Positions 31,901 to 44,280 of a stretch of 64,000 nt of DNA are shown in pieces; within the stretch, counting starts at the first letter, position 1; the number at the start of each line of letters is the position of its first letter. The notes below the pieces were generated by a model. That model saw nothing but the letters and a program-made list of their open reading frames with translations, did not search any database and was not told the DNA's origin. Origin of the DNA: Panicum virgatum (taxonomy: Eukaryota > Streptophyta > Magnoliopsida > Poales > Poaceae); assembly GCF_016808335.1 (NCBI RefSeq), contig NC_053146.1, forward strand, positions 37,382,470 through 37,446,469, written 5' to 3'. The position numbers were made by a program, and so were the translations under genes.

Positions 31901-32902
31901 GCCTCTTGCAAATCTTCTAGTCTCACTTAGACCCTGCAACGATTTGCAAGTGTGAATCATCGATCCAGTATCAAATACCCATGATTCACTAGAAGATAAT
32001 GCAATATTTATTTCTATAACATTTATACCTGAAGTGGAAGTCTCACTTCCCTTCTTCTTCTTCTTTTCTTCCAAGTACTTCTTGCAATTCCTAGACCAAT
32101 GTCCCTTTTCATGACAGTGGAAGCATTCATCTTCAGAAGTAGGGCCAGATTTGGCCTTAGGTGCTGGCTTTAGCTTAGAGCCTGAAGACTCACCACCGGA
32201 ACTCTTTTCCTTGCCTTTACCTTTGGGATTAGGAGGCGTCCAACGCTTCCTCTTTTTGTTCCCCTTCTGAATCATCATCACATGATTGGGATTCTTCTTA
32301 ATGCTCTCCTCTGCCGTTTTTAGCATCCCATGCAACTCACTCAATGTTTTATCCAAGCCATTCATCTGAAAGTTCATGATAAAAGGCTCATAGCTCGCCG
32401 GGAGCGACTGGAGAATAACATCAGTAGCCAAGTCTTGGTGAAGTTCAGAACCAAGTCTATCCAAAGTCTCAATGTAACCAATCATTTTGATCACATGAGG
32501 ACTGACTGGGCTACCTTCTGCCAGCTTGCACGCAAACAAGGATTTTGAGATATTGAACCTCTCAGTCCTGGCTTGGTTCTGAAACATCCCACGTAGCCCC
32601 TCGATCATGGTATGAGCATCCGCATGCTCATACTGCTTCTGCAGATCAGGGGACATGGTGGCGAGCATCAGACAGCTGACATCAAGTGAGTCATTGCAGT
32701 GCTTCTCATAAGCTCTGCGATCAGCAGCAGTTGCATTATCAGGGAGATCATCAGGATATGGCTGCTCAAGAACATACTCCTTTTTCTCTTGCCTGAGAAC
32801 AATTCTCAGGTTGCGGTACCAATCAATAAAGTTTGTTCCATTAAACTTTTCTTTCTCAAGAACAGAACGCAAATTGAAAGCGGAATTGTTACTGGCAGAC
32901 AT
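28922..32902 (-). pseudogene. Copia gag-pol polyprotein, one nonsense codon
   Basis: ATG at 32900-32902; TGA at 28922-28924; about 1,326 codons in one frame with a single TAG at 30050-30052 in RT (KL*RSIYGLKQ, where Q is expected). Domains: gag (residues 1-220), CCHC knuckle (CFHCHEKGHWSRNC, 260-273), protease DTGS at 311-314, integrase zinc site (H...H...CESC) and catalytic D, D, E (VHTDVCGPM, RSDRGGEY, NGVFERRNR), RT with YVDD (LYVDDILLIG) and RNase H (GYTDASFQTD, EAEYIAASEA, LYCDNSGAV). The order integrase before RT defines Copia. Lineage looks Tork/Angela-like but I cannot settle it. The TAG may be CAG to TAG decay. Confidence 0.93.
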
Positions 32903-34280
32903 GATCTACAACATTAAAGTAAAGCAAGATTTCAGCACTAAGTTTATGTAAAGACTTTCATTAACTGATTTAACAAAAGACAACCTACTATATCAAAGTC
33001 ATCTTCCCTCTAATGACATATAGTGGTTCAAGATCCATAATCACTAAAATTCTAGTGAGCTTTAGCATCACGGCTAGAAAAGTAGTGATACAGGTAAGTA
33101 ACAAATTACTAATCACATCTCTATGCGACTCTTATTTGTTGGGTGGCATCCAATGCCCCGGCCCCAACCCTATGCCTTAAAGCCCAAAACTGTTTTGATA
33201 GCTTTGCTGAGTAAACCAATACTATGCTTGTGAATGTCCGACATCCACCCTATACAAAAGTGATAGCTGAGGGTACTCTACTTTGGTAAACCTACCACAC
33301 AACGATCAAAATTTATAGGTGCAGCTATTGGTAAAAGGCATAAAAAAACTCAACCTTTTCTGAGGGAAGCTATTCTATCATGATTAAAGCATCCACCATA
33401 TGTAAAAGCATGAAAGAATAGTATGACAGGAAAATAAACATCACAAGCATATAATCATATTATATTATGAATAGTATGGCCTCTTGCATCACAATGGGCA
33501 CCATCGCCATGGCTCCAAGGTGACCTCCATTGCCATCCGTCCTGTCTTGTGGTGATCATCATCGCCATCATGATTGAAGCCTCCATGAAAAGATACTAAG
33601 CTACTACATCTAATAGCTAGTGAAATAATTACATGAGGATTCAAACATCACAAGTCGACACGCAGGTAGTTATACAATAATGGTGCAACCTCAACCCGGT
33701 TGTGTTAACTTGCGACACGCAGGCCGCACAAATCATCACATACATCATCACATGACATTGAGGCCATACCATTCACATCACACCCTGCAAAAACAAGTTA
33801 GGCGTACGACGTGTTCTACCAAAGTAGCGCTTGAGAAGCCGCTACAGCGAGAAAACCTCACGGAATTACACAGATCGCATCTATGGAATCCCTATGAAAA
33901 TCTCATCAGAGTGATCGCATCACCTCAAATCCGAGCCATTCATAATGCCTCAATTTTCACTAGGTCAATCACCTTGACTGTGCAAACTTTGCACTTGAGA
34001 AGATTGCATCTACACATGACCTTAATCTGTTGGTTCAATCTGCTGACTATGCACACAGTTAGTCCCGATGGTGATTCCAGCCGGTAGGGACATGTCGTAT
34101 GCATAACAGAGAAAGAACACAAACTAATCTTTTGTCATATGCCGCGCAATCAACTCGCTCCAGTTTTAACCCCTTATGACCAATTGATCTAATCAAACCG
34201 TGCAAAAGTAATAGATCCAATCTACTACAACAACATATCACCTATATGCAAAAGATCCAGACCAAAAACTACGCAAGATG
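32903..34280 (-). other. Copia untranslated leader
   Basis: About 1.4 kb between primer site and gag start. AT-rich; short frames only. CGACACGCAGG repeats at about 33657 and 33714. Confidence 0.7.
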
Positions 34281-34292
34281 GCTCTGGTACCA
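34281..34292 (-). other. Copia primer binding site
   Basis: Minus strand TGGTACCAGAGC right after the LTR end; complementary to the 3' end of initiator-Met tRNA apart from one base. Confidence 0.88.
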
Positions 34293-34293
34293 C

Positions 34294-34782
34294 TGAAGGG
34301 AAACGGGTAGGCTACGCTAGCATCACTACCGCATAAACCCAAGATACTTGCGAGTAGAAGATCATAGATCGTTACCACTAGACGCGCAGCGCAGCGGAAG
34401 AAGTCGCGCGTCGATGTAGAGGAAGTAGTCGATCACGTCCCACGAACCGAGCTCCTCGTACTTGATCCCAGCAGCCGATCAGCGCAGCAGTCGCAGCAGC
34501 GCCTCCACGGAGTCCACACATACGGGGATGAAACGCCGGGCGTCGGTGTGCTAGCACCGCACGCACGGCAAGGGCGGCGGCCGAGAGAGAGGGAGGGGCG
34601 GCGGCTAGGGAGGTGGCGCGGCTCAGGTCATCGCCCCCCTAGCCCCTCCCTCATATATATAGGGCGTACTAATGGGCTTCTATCTCATAGGCCCATTAGT
34701 AACCCTAATCCCTCTTGGATCAATATCCACTTGGGCCTTTAAACCGTATTGTGATGATGGGCTCTTGGGCATATCACCAACA
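34294..34782 (-). repeat. Copia 5' LTR
   Basis: 489 bp; differs from 27483-27971 at five sites (for example CACACATACG versus CACACGTACG, and ACCCTAATC versus ACCATAATC). Confidence 0.95.
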
Positions 34783-34787
34783 GGTAC
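34783..34787. repeat. Right target-site copy of the Copia element
   Basis: GGTAC; joins the FAR1 exon to its left half. Confidence 0.95.
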
Positions 34788-37301
34788 GTGAGAGAATGTC
34801 CATGAGGTGTGAGTGCAAGGCTTTTGTGAAGGTTAAAATGGAACAAGAAAAAGGACTATTGGTTCTTTGAGAGGAAAAGGTTGGAGCACAACCATCCACT
34901 GCCTCCATCACCAGGTGTAACGCAATACCTGATGTTGAAGAAGAACAAAGACCCAATAGTCATGGAGGTTGTTGATCAGATGCATAGGTGTGATGCTTCC
35001 CACAACACTACAGTAAATGTGTTGTCTGAGTTATATGGTGGGAGGCAAAACTTCACATTCATTGAGATGGACTTGAGAAATAGGTAACAAATTTTATTTT
35101 ATTTATTGTTGAGCATGACATTGTCGAATACATGTAAGTGCCCTTGATGTGATAAATTCTTTCATGAATTCAGGAAAGCTGCAGCTGCGAGGGAGGAGAG
35201 GGAAAATGATATACCGAAGCTGCTTGAGTTCTTTAGTGAGATGAAGGGCCAAAATGAATATTTCTACTATGAGGTGCAGGTGGATGAGCAAAATGTGATA
35301 AAGAATGTGTTTTGGAGCCATGCCAGCCAGCGTGCAGAATATAGAGATTTTGGAGATGTCGTTACATTCGACACGACGTACAAAACCAACGTGTATAGCA
35401 TGCCTTTAGCTATGTTTGTTGGGTCAAACCATCAACTGCAGAACGTCGTGTTTGGGCAAGCACTGTTGCAGGACGAGCTAACACTTTTGAGTGGCTGTTT
35501 AGGGCATTCCAAAACTGTATGACTGGAAGTCGTGACCCAAGATGTATACTTACAGGTGAGAAATCGTTGAAAATGATTTTCTTGAGTACCCACGAAAAAA
35601 TGAATGTCTGGTAACTTTGTGACCTTTATTGTGTTACAGATCAGGATAGCGCAATGGCGGCCGCGATCCAGAAGGTATTCAAGAAAACACAACACAGGTT
35701 GTGTCGTTGGCACATGCTGAAGAAGTATAGATGGGAGCTGAGAAAATTGTACAAACTACATGACGGTTTGAAGATAAAGCTCCTCACTGTAATCAATCAC
35801 CCTTTAACACCTACAGAGTTTGAGGCAGCATGGAAGGAGCTAGTGGATGAGTATGGCTTACAGAAGGATGATACTATTAAGGGGCTTTGGGATAGTAGGC
35901 ACCTGTGGGTTGCTGCTTACTTCAAACCCTTGTACTGTGGGAGGATGACCTCTACACAAAGAAGTGGAAGTGTTAATAAGATGATCAAAAGTAGTGGCTT
36001 CACAGGACATATGACATGCATGAGTAAATTTGCACACAGGATGCTAGACTTCATTCAACATACAAACCACGCGGCGGCTGGAGAAACCCATTGGTCTCAG
36101 GTAAAAAAATGACAATCATTTTTTTATCTAAATTACCATCAATATTTTTACAAACTTCTTTTGGAATTTATAACAAATCTATTTATAACTGAGACACATT
36201 GTTTTATGTGGTTGTATATGAAACAGGCTGGTAACTTGCGGATGACAATGCAACCCTTTGATGCCCATTTGAGCAGGGTGTATACACGAGCTGTGTACAA
36301 AAAGTATAGGGAAACTTATATATACAGTACTGCATTCCGTATTGATCCTCATCCAAACGAGGTTGATGTTTACCTAGTGACACACACAAATCAGTCATGG
36401 ATGTATGCATGGTTTCAACATTCATTCAGAGTGGAGGCTGATGTAAGATCTGGGACATATACGTGTGAGTGCAAGACATGGGAGCATACAGGTAATATAG
36501 AGGTCGTTTTAAAAAAGTTTCACTGTAGAATTTGTTAGTTTAAGGTGGTTTCTGACAATGGTGAATTTGCTTATTGTAGGATTGTTCTGCGCCCATCTTA
36601 TTAAAGCCTTCACACACCTTCAGATTGACAATATACCTTCAGATTATATAATGAAGAGATACACTAGGGGTGCGAGGAGTATGGTAACATGGGACAGACA
36701 TGACATAGTGACAACAGAAACGGCATGCGAAAGTGAACAACACAAAACCAAGAAGCTAGTAGAAATCGCAATGACGGCTGTGAGGGCATGCCGCAAAACT
36801 AGTTTTGGGTTTGAGAAAGCTTGTGAACAGATGACTGCATTAGCTGAGTGGGGTGAAGCTATTGCAAGATATACTGGGCCATCAAATAGGGGGGAGTGTT
36901 CATATTCCCGAGGTGGGTCTTCTGGAACTGAAGATGAACCTCAAGCTAATCATGGTGAACAGGATGTGGCAAATGAACCTGGAGGCCAACCGCGTGCTCC
37001 ACCAATTCTAGATGAAATCCAAATCTCAAATTCTGCACCAAAGGAGGCAGCTACAAAGGGTAGAAAGCGTGGTGGGAAGCAAGTTGTTAATGATGATGCA
37101 AGCACCAATAAAGCAGAGGGGAAACGGACATGTGGATACTGTGGATTTTTGGGACATTATAGCACAAGCTGTGATCTTAACCCGGAAAATGCAGGAAAGA
37201 AAAGAGGAGCCAGCGGGAGTCTGCGGGGCAAGATGGGACGGAAGAGGGGGAGACCATCGACCAAAAGGCAACTGGAAGATGATTTTGATGATGTGGTATA
37301 A

Positions 37302-38115
37302 GGCGTATACATTGATAGAATAATTAAATTGGGATCAATGATTTTGTTTTACCATAATTTTCAAGCGCTTCGTGTTTTGAAACATTGTAACAGATTACTG
37401 TGTTTGAACTAAGTGTGTTATGTTTATTAGAATTTGCATACCTCATGTTAGTTCTGAAACTGAATTCTCGTAACATATTACTGTATTTGGGGAGCATTAC
37501 TGTTGGAACTTCATGTATTTGGAGAGTTTTTGGTTGTCTCGTAACAGTAAGTTGCCACTTCTCTGTTGGCTTACTATATTAGAAGTCTCATAAAGTCATG
37601 AGAAATTTTGATGATATTGGTTCAGGTAGGGCAATCTGTACGTATAGAATTGGTGCAATTTGATCCTCAGCTGGTCCAAGAATGCACAGCACTAAGGAGA
37701 TGAGTGCATCATGAAAGATTTGTGTCCATGATGAGATGAGTGTTTTGTTAGACTTTAATTTGTTGTTTATTCAATATTATCGTAACCAAGTTTATGTTCC
37801 AGAGAATCCCTATATTAAATTAAGAGGCCTTAAAATCTGAAAGGATAGCTTTTCTCCAGCTAGTAACGACTGACAAGACATCTGGTAATATGAGTAGAAA
37901 TGAAATTTGTGGCCAAACCGACAAACATAGTGATATGACAAATCAATTGAACTGGAATAAAAGTAGGGAAATAGATTCCATGAAAACTTTAGTACAACCT
38001 CTGGTGTCCATACAACCAACATGAAATAATTTATTGTGGGCAGTAGAAAAACAAGTGGCATCGAACTTGTTCACTAGTACACATTTTGTTGGAAAACAAG
38101 GATCAATGATGAGGA
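37302..38115. other. Intergenic region between convergent MULE-3 genes
   Basis: AT-rich 3' flanks of the transposase and Ulp1-like genes. No further gene or repeat recognised. Confidence 0.5.
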
Positions 38116-40614
38116 TCATAGGCGAGGCCTATATGCTTCGAGTCCAGCAGGGAGCTTCTCAATCTTGTTGATCGGATGGTAGATGCCATAGAAGAGGAGC
38201 TGAGACTTGTACTGCCATATGTTTTCCTGGATTTTGTTGTGGAACAGGATGAGATGGAGGAATTAAAAAAATAGCAAGTGATGAATTTGGTGAAGAATGA
38301 TAAGCCTTACTGCTAGGATTGGAAAATGGAAAGATTCACCATTCCAAAGCTCCATGAATTTAAGTGCAAAGAAACCGCAATCAATTGCGCGCGTTTGTGA
38401 ACATACATCTATGATGGGATGCTTGAATCTAGTAAACTGTTTTATTGTGGTATTCGTAGCCAACTGGAATAGGAGATTGAGCCTGTGAATGATTCGGTCA
38501 CCTAGAACTTGATGGTAAACTTTGTGGTCTTCTGGGCTAGAATCCAGAACATCTATGCGGTCATGTATGAAGTTGATGCAGTATATGCTGTAGTGACCCT
38601 CCTCCATAACCGGCAAAAGGAACTGGACATGAAAAAAAAAGTTTTAAGGGAAACAAACTTGAAGCTCAAATTCATGAGGTTGACATGTGCACTTACTAGT
38701 TTCACTTTGTTTGGATCAACATGTTCAATATCACGTTGTAAAATGGCGAGGGCTTGAGGTGATTCCCACTGAGATATGCCTTCACCTTCCTCTATATTGA
38801 CATAATCCTACATGTGCCATGAATGGCATAAGAGAATATAAAAAACTGTTGAAATGCTGACTAGTGCACGTGACATTGGTCTCACTCACCCCAAGCTCTA
38901 GAGATAAGAAGACCCTGTATCCACCACCATCAATCATGTGGACTGATTCATCATGACTCATGCAAGCAACAAAGTAGGACATGAATCCGGTGCACAACAT
39001 CTTTTCCCCCTTAATGAAGGAAGCTAATATGTCTGATCCACTGAATTCCCTCAAGTCGGTGCGGATGAAAACATCACTAGTATGTAAGGGATGATACATA
39101 AGTGCGTGTTTGAAGCATGTAATATTTGAGAGTATGATCATAAATAGTACCTTAAACACGTCATTCTACATTTGAACTTCTTTCTCACAGCAAGTGCCTT
39201 GGACAATGGAACTTTTGCTCGTTGCGGATCACCTTTGAATGGTGACACATACATGGCGGGTCTTTTTGTAAGCCGTTGTGGCCTAGGATTAACAGCTGGG
39301 CAGTGGGGGATGTCACCTGGAGTGCAAGGCCAGAAAAGAATAGGGCCGAGTGCATCATCGGTGCTACTAATGATTACAGCCGACTGTGCACACATTCAGG
39401 AAAAAAATGTTGTCATAAGTGCATTGACAAAAATGTAACAAAGTGGATGATGTACGTGTGAAACTAAGGTGGTAGATAAGGACCTCATCTGGCACTTGTT
39501 TGGCAGTTTGTGCAACGACATTCGCTTCTGATCTAGTCATTTCAGCCGTTGCAACTTGTCGGGGGCTGGTAACAGTGGTATATGCATCAGTGACTCCAAC
39601 TAGGGAATCCACATGTGAAGTTTCTTCGTGGACATTATCATGAGTGCCTGCAGGTGATATGAAATAAATAGCAGGTGAAATCTTAAATATATATAAGAAA
39701 TAAGAAGACAACATACTGCCGATGGGCAAGGATGGTCCAGCATCTCCTTCAGCCGCTCGAAGAGGCACGACACGATCAATAGTAACATCTGTGGGAACCT
39801 GCATGTTGTTGATTGATGTTGCCATTCACCTCATCATGCAAAATTGTTCGCAGAGTGTGAACGGCTGCCTGATGTGCATCCCATAGTATCTGTTGGCCGA
39901 TGTTCATATAACTTGATGCTTTCTTAGATTTAGCTTCAAAATTTGCCAAGACCAGCATTGCCTGCATCTTCCTTGAACTGGTACCAATCTGAGCAACTAA
40001 ACTATGCACTTCTGCTTGCATACTGGAGAAATGTGTTGCGGCCAATGGGTCAATGTTTACTGGGACTTCTGAAGATGAGTGCTGAGTCTTATGGTAGCAA
40101 GTATTGATGCTGTTCCTAAGCTGCACACAACAAACAAAATTGTTAATACAGATTGGAAATTACAGAGTGTAAATGTAAATAACACAAGAATACTCACTAA
40201 AAGACCTCACCGGTAATAGCCCAAATGTAGCCTTCCCTTGTCGGTCTTTCATCCTGTCAGTAGTAATTATCTTCTTAATAACATTTTGATCAAAGTACTT
40301 TGCGCGAGGAGTTTCAGTGTGTGCAATCTGATATTTGCATTGGAGGTTGTCAAGATACAGTATCTACATAAAAATCGAAGGCATGGGTAAAAATGTGGTC
40401 AATGGAAAATTTCAGTAAATAAATTTAAACTAGTCAATCAGTCATATGGGTGGCAAAAATAGTATACTCACAATGAGAAATATTGCACATCCTGAGAGCG
40501 ATTTCTTTGTTTTGTCAGCCCGCCAAGTGAATGCAACATCTTGAAGGTCATCCACAACTGCTTTGCACCAGTTCAACTGGGAGCTAAATTTGCTTAACCC
40601 AATGTGCCCCCTCT
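38116..40614 (-). pseudogene. Ulp1-like (C48) cysteine protease gene of transposon type, 5' truncated
   Basis: Gene-strand exons run from about 40614 to the TGA at 38116-38118. The first visible exon (SKFSSQLNWCKAVVDD) and the next (ILYLDNLQCKYQIAH...TPRAKYFD) form the N-terminal domain usual in transposon ULP proteins. Then a linker (39790-40120), an exon with FIRTDLREFSGSDILASF (about 39090-38890), an exon 38807-38697 (DYVNIEEGEGISQWESP) and the protease core. The core has His (EEGHYSIYCINF), Asp (RIDVLDS), Gln and Cys (SQTRAIDCGFFALKF) all present. The last exon ends LEAYRPRL. Ulp1 proteases cut SUMO from proteins. The gene faces the FAR1 transposase tail to tail, as in Kaonashi-type MULEs. 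Its upstream part is cut by the LTR at 40640. Confidence 0.72.
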
Positions 40615-40639
40615 ATAGCTAGTGGCATGTTATCATGTT

Positions 40640-42113
40640 TGTAATTTTGGTGATTGTGCGACAACATAATCAATGGAATTAACAAAGTTTGTGAGATCAT
40701 ATTTGTAGGATTTCTAGGTCCCACGGATGTAGTCCAAACCATATCCAATGTGCCCAATTCACTGTCAAGACGTCCAAATCATAGTGAAAAAATAGAGATA
40801 ATATTTTTTAGGTGTCCAAATAACAGCTGCGATGAGTCGGACAAGTGGAAGCAGAATGCGTGTACCGGTTAAACCGATGGCATGAAATTAAATTGTAGAG
40901 CGTCGGTGCTTTGTGCTATGCATCGATGGACCAAGTGAAGAAGACCCAACTGCACCGGTTAAACCGACACTAGGAGATCAGGCGTCGGTGCAACGAGGAG
41001 TCTGGCACGGTGATCAAGTGAAGAAACCCTATGTGACTGGTTAATCTGATGGTACAAACAAAGAAGCGTCGGTGCATGTGTGCTGGCATTTTCCACAGAG
41101 CATGTCAAGGAGCAAGAAACCAATTCTTCACGACCGGTTGAACCGACAGCACAATGGTACAAGTGTCGGTGCAATGCCACATCCGCAGCAGAGCATGCCA
41201 GAAGCATGTCAGGAGTCCAATGACTACTTCAAGGCTTAGGTTGATCGGTTAAACTGATACCCCCTATGCATAGGCACCGGTTCAACCGATACCTTGCTGA
41301 ATTTTGCTAGCCGCTGCTATTGAGTTGTTAGGCTATATAAGAGCCTCATCCCAGCATTTTAAGTTTGCTGGAGTTCGTGTGAACTTACCCATATACTGAA
41401 GAAGTTCTCTAAGTCTTCCAAGAGCTCATTGATCAAATCCTTAGGTTTAGCACATATTTTGTGAGTGAGAGTGCTAGGATAGCTCAAGTTTGAGTGAGTG
41501 AGCAATGTGTTGTGCCTTGTGTGCTGGTTCTACAGTGAAGCACAACTTGTATCTTGGTGTGCTGGCCCTTAGAGCTTTGGTGGCTTGCCGGCAAGTCATT
41601 GACCTTTCGGCTTGGTGTGGAGTGTCGTTGACGGCTTTGTGCAGGGCATGTGGAGACCCCCATCCTTCATGGAGATGCTCCTTATTGGAAAGCAGGACCA
41701 AGATGACCGGGAACTTGGCATGAGACTTGGCGGCCTAGCCTTTGTGGCAAGTCAAGGTTCTCTACCTCCGGAAGAGACTAGGTGGCCGAGAAGCGATACT
41801 TATGATTGAGTGCTTCAACAACATGAACTAGGAGGTGGCTTAGTGACTATTGATACCACGGGATAAATCTTCATACCGAGAGAGTTCGCTTCCTCTCATA
41901 ACTTGTGTGCCTTTACTTTCTTAGAGTAGCATCAAGCTATAGGATTGGCTATAGGTGACAAAACTCTTTTGGGATGAAGATTTCACATTAGAAGAACCGT
42001 AGTTGCATATTTAGATAGCATGTTTTAGTTTAAGTTTTGTGAAAACTAGCTGGAGCCTTAGGTTAAGATTTTAAATCGACTAATTCACCTCTCCCTCTCT
42101 TAGGCTACGAGCA
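40640..42113 (+). mobile_element. LTR (solo), Copia-like style, with repeated CCGGTTAAACCG motifs
   Basis: It starts TGTAATTTTGGTGATTG, a common opening of large grass LTRs. TATA box CTATATAAG is at 41333-41341 with a leader following, and the end is near TTAGGCTACGAGCA (42113), where no primer site follows. No second LTR or target-site copy could be fixed, so borders are approximate and the lineage (Sirevirus-like is my guess) is open. It interrupts or truncates the Ulp1-like gene. Short frames at 40959-41809 are not believed coding. Confidence 0.55.
40860..41295. repeat. Array of paired CCGGTTAAACCGA and GCGTCGGTGC motifs in the LTR
   Basis: ACCGGTTAAACCGA-like palindromic words occur near 40862, 40960, 41037, 41142, 41246 and 41271. 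GTCGGTGC words occur near 40906, 40983, 41068 and 41166. The spacing is roughly 80-105 bp. They lie upstream of the TATA box, so they are placed like an enhancer or a replicated protein-binding site. Confidence 0.75.
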
Positions 42114-42206
42114 TCCGATTCCTTTTATATCAACTATTCACTGCCTTGTTTATCGTTTAGGCAAATTGAATTTAGCATCCGATTCCTTTTATATCAACTA
42201 TTCACT
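42110..42206. repeat. 33-bp direct repeat, 64-bp period
   Basis: AGCATCCGATTCCTTTTATA and its following 13 bases are identical at 42110-42142 and 42174-42206. The first copy overlaps the LTR end. Confidence 0.85.
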
Positions 42207-44280
42207 TGCCTAATTTCAAGTTGCCTTTCTGTTTTATTATTGAACTTTATTTATATGACAAGAAAAAATAGTTGCACTGTCTCTGTAAAAATACATCCAA
42301 ATTATTCATGGTCCAAGTCAGTAGCATGATAGGAAAAAAAAACTAGTTAGTACTATAGCAAGCTCTCCATTTTTTTTAAAAGAAAATGGAACTTATTAGT
42401 ATGACATGCTGCGACTGCCACAGCTCGCCATCTCACAACAAAGGGTGCAAAAATTGTACTAGCTAGGAATCAATTCGAATAAGGGAAGCACATGAAACGC
42501 AAGACGATCAACGGTACATGAAGAAATGAAGTACCTTGGATGTGTTCATTTTTGCCAAGCAAGTGTTCTTTCTTCCCTAAGACGCCGAGAGCATATCTTC
42601 CGTAGTTGTATATTCTAGTAAGGAAATGAAAGCCTGCAGGTATCTCTATGCTGCCGTACTTATACTTTAGCAAGTCCTGCTACGTCGGGTCAACTACTCA
42701 ATTCCACACGCAAAAGCATAAAGGGTCAAGTGTCTTAACGACCCTATCATGAAAACAACTCTCCATATCTTCTCAAGTATGGAGTAAGAAAAAAAAAGTA
42801 AAGGTAAATACTGGCGCGTAAAAGACTTTCTCTTACGTGACTAGAAATACGAATCATGCATACACACTGGTACTTGCCACACACATCTAGACTTCTCTTA
42901 TAGCATGCAAGTGTGTTGCTATATTAGTAAAAGGAGTTGTATATATATACAGGAAAGGCATGGACGCTAGAAAAATGATTTAATTTAATTATTAAATGAT
43001 GAGGGAAATCATAAATCTAATCCTGACAGAAAATTTCAATTTATTAACTGTTTCCAAGAGGCTGAAGGGATGATAAATAAATTAAAGCATCCCCATCTAG
43101 TGCATTGTGTCAAATTTTTTGAAAGATACACTTGTGTCAATTTTTTCCATAGCATTTCTCGGTGACACATGGGACAAGGATAGGATGAAACCTCTGGGCT
43201 TCTTCTCAGTCCATTTTCTTCCACCACACGTGGATAACAAACAAGCCGTTGAAGTATCTTTCTTACTATGTTGTGGTTTCCTCTTACACACCTGTTCACA
43301 TTTTTTTCTTTTGAAACTACACAGTACAACTCGGACATTGACAACGTACGCACACTCCCCTATGAACACATGCACACAAACCCTACCTCAATGAGCATCT
43401 TCGATGACTGATCTGGCGAATCCTCGAGATTGACAAAGTCACCATAGGCATCTCGCTGTCGACGGGAACATCGCCTACCATTATAAGCAAAATGACGTTA
43501 AGTCTTAGAAAATTTGTTCCCACATGTAAAAGTAAAACACCGGTTGAGTAGGAATAATCAATGTCTTGAATAGTTTTTTTTAATAAGCTGCTCCATTCGA
43601 TTAGTTGAAGAGTCTAGCAAAAGAACGTGGAAGAATAATCTTTTGCGTCGTTTCTCGTTGCCGACAACTACGCTAGCTCCTCGTCTGCTAAATCACGATG
43701 CTACAAGTGGCTTGGAATAGTGGATAGTAGCTATCCAGCAGGTCTTCTTCAGTGTGGTTCAAACTTCAAACCGTGTTTTTCTCTGTACATCCGGTGATTG
43801 TGAGGTGGAACAACGTGTCCATCGGCGCGGTCTCTTCTACCGCTACGGCGAAGATTCGATGGCTGGCGTCCACACGTGCACCAGCGCTTGGGTTTGGAGG
43901 CAAAGGTTTGCATTGCGTGTTCAGACCGTATGCGTCCAATGCCAAGCCGTCTCATTGGCCGGCGGTCGCTAAGGCCATTAGATTAGACCCGTGGGGCAAT
44001 GCAATATTTTTATTTATTTGAATTTCTTGTTTACATTGATGTTCTATATACTAGCGAGGAGCCCCGCGCTTTTCTCCAAGCATTTTGATTTTTTTTTACT
44101 TAGAAGAAATGAATGCAAATAATTTTATTTAGTTGTATCTTTGCAATTGTTTTGTCCCTATTTGAACTATTCTCCAACTAGTCTTAGCGTGTTGTCAGTA
44201 AAAATGGTGTTTAATCGTTTCATGACAATCATAGAAACAATATTTTTTACTGCCATTCCAATTCCTCTTAGCTACATTGT
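42207..44280. other. Intergenic, no supported gene
   Basis: AT-rich with short unrelated frames, e.g. a 68-residue minus frame at 42470-42673 that I do not recognise. 43740-44020 is GC-richer without a known domain. A possible Helitron-like terminus (TCTATATACTAGCGAGGAGC) is at about 44044. Confidence 0.4.

Larger units (their letters stand above)
27483..34782 (-). mobile_element. Complete, young Copia (Ty1) LTR retrotransposon, 7.3 kb
   Basis: LTRs 27483-27971 and 34294-34782 are each 489 bp with TG...CA ends and differ at five positions that I can count (about 1%). The target duplication GGTAC is perfect. On the minus strand the order is 5' LTR, primer site, 1.4-kb leader, gag-pol (32902 to 28922), a 950-bp 3' untranslated part, polypurine tract and 3' LTR. 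The low LTR divergence points to insertion within roughly the last half million years if usual grass rates apply. One stop codon in RT is the only lesion seen. Confidence 0.95.
26589..37301 (+). pseudogene. FAR1-type MULE transposase gene (MULE-3), split by a Copia element
   Basis: Predicted exons: 26589-26984, 27281-35083 (with Copia inside), 35174-35555, 35640-36100, 36227-36491 and 36580-37301, all with GT-AG borders in matching phase. Order of domains: low-complexity N-terminus; FAR1 DNA-binding domain (EFRFDSKDEAEEFYKFYA, then RCECKA and LEHNHPLPP); MULE transposase (FDTTYKTNVYSMPLA with D1, DQDSAMAAAI with D2, catalytic Glu likely in FEAAWKELVDEYGL); SWIM finger (CECKTWEHTG-LFCAH); and a C-terminal CCHC knuckle (CGYCGFLGHYSTSC) with a basic tail. 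Breaks: the Copia insertion, a frameshift near 34840 and another near 35485. Family: FAR1/Jittery-like; a domesticated FRS gene is the alternative. Confidence 0.85.

Noticed and set aside
26589..37301. Calling the FAR1-type gene a functional light-signalling FRS transcription factor
   Set aside because: Copia insertion, two frameshifts and a neighbouring Ulp1-like gene fit a transposon better.
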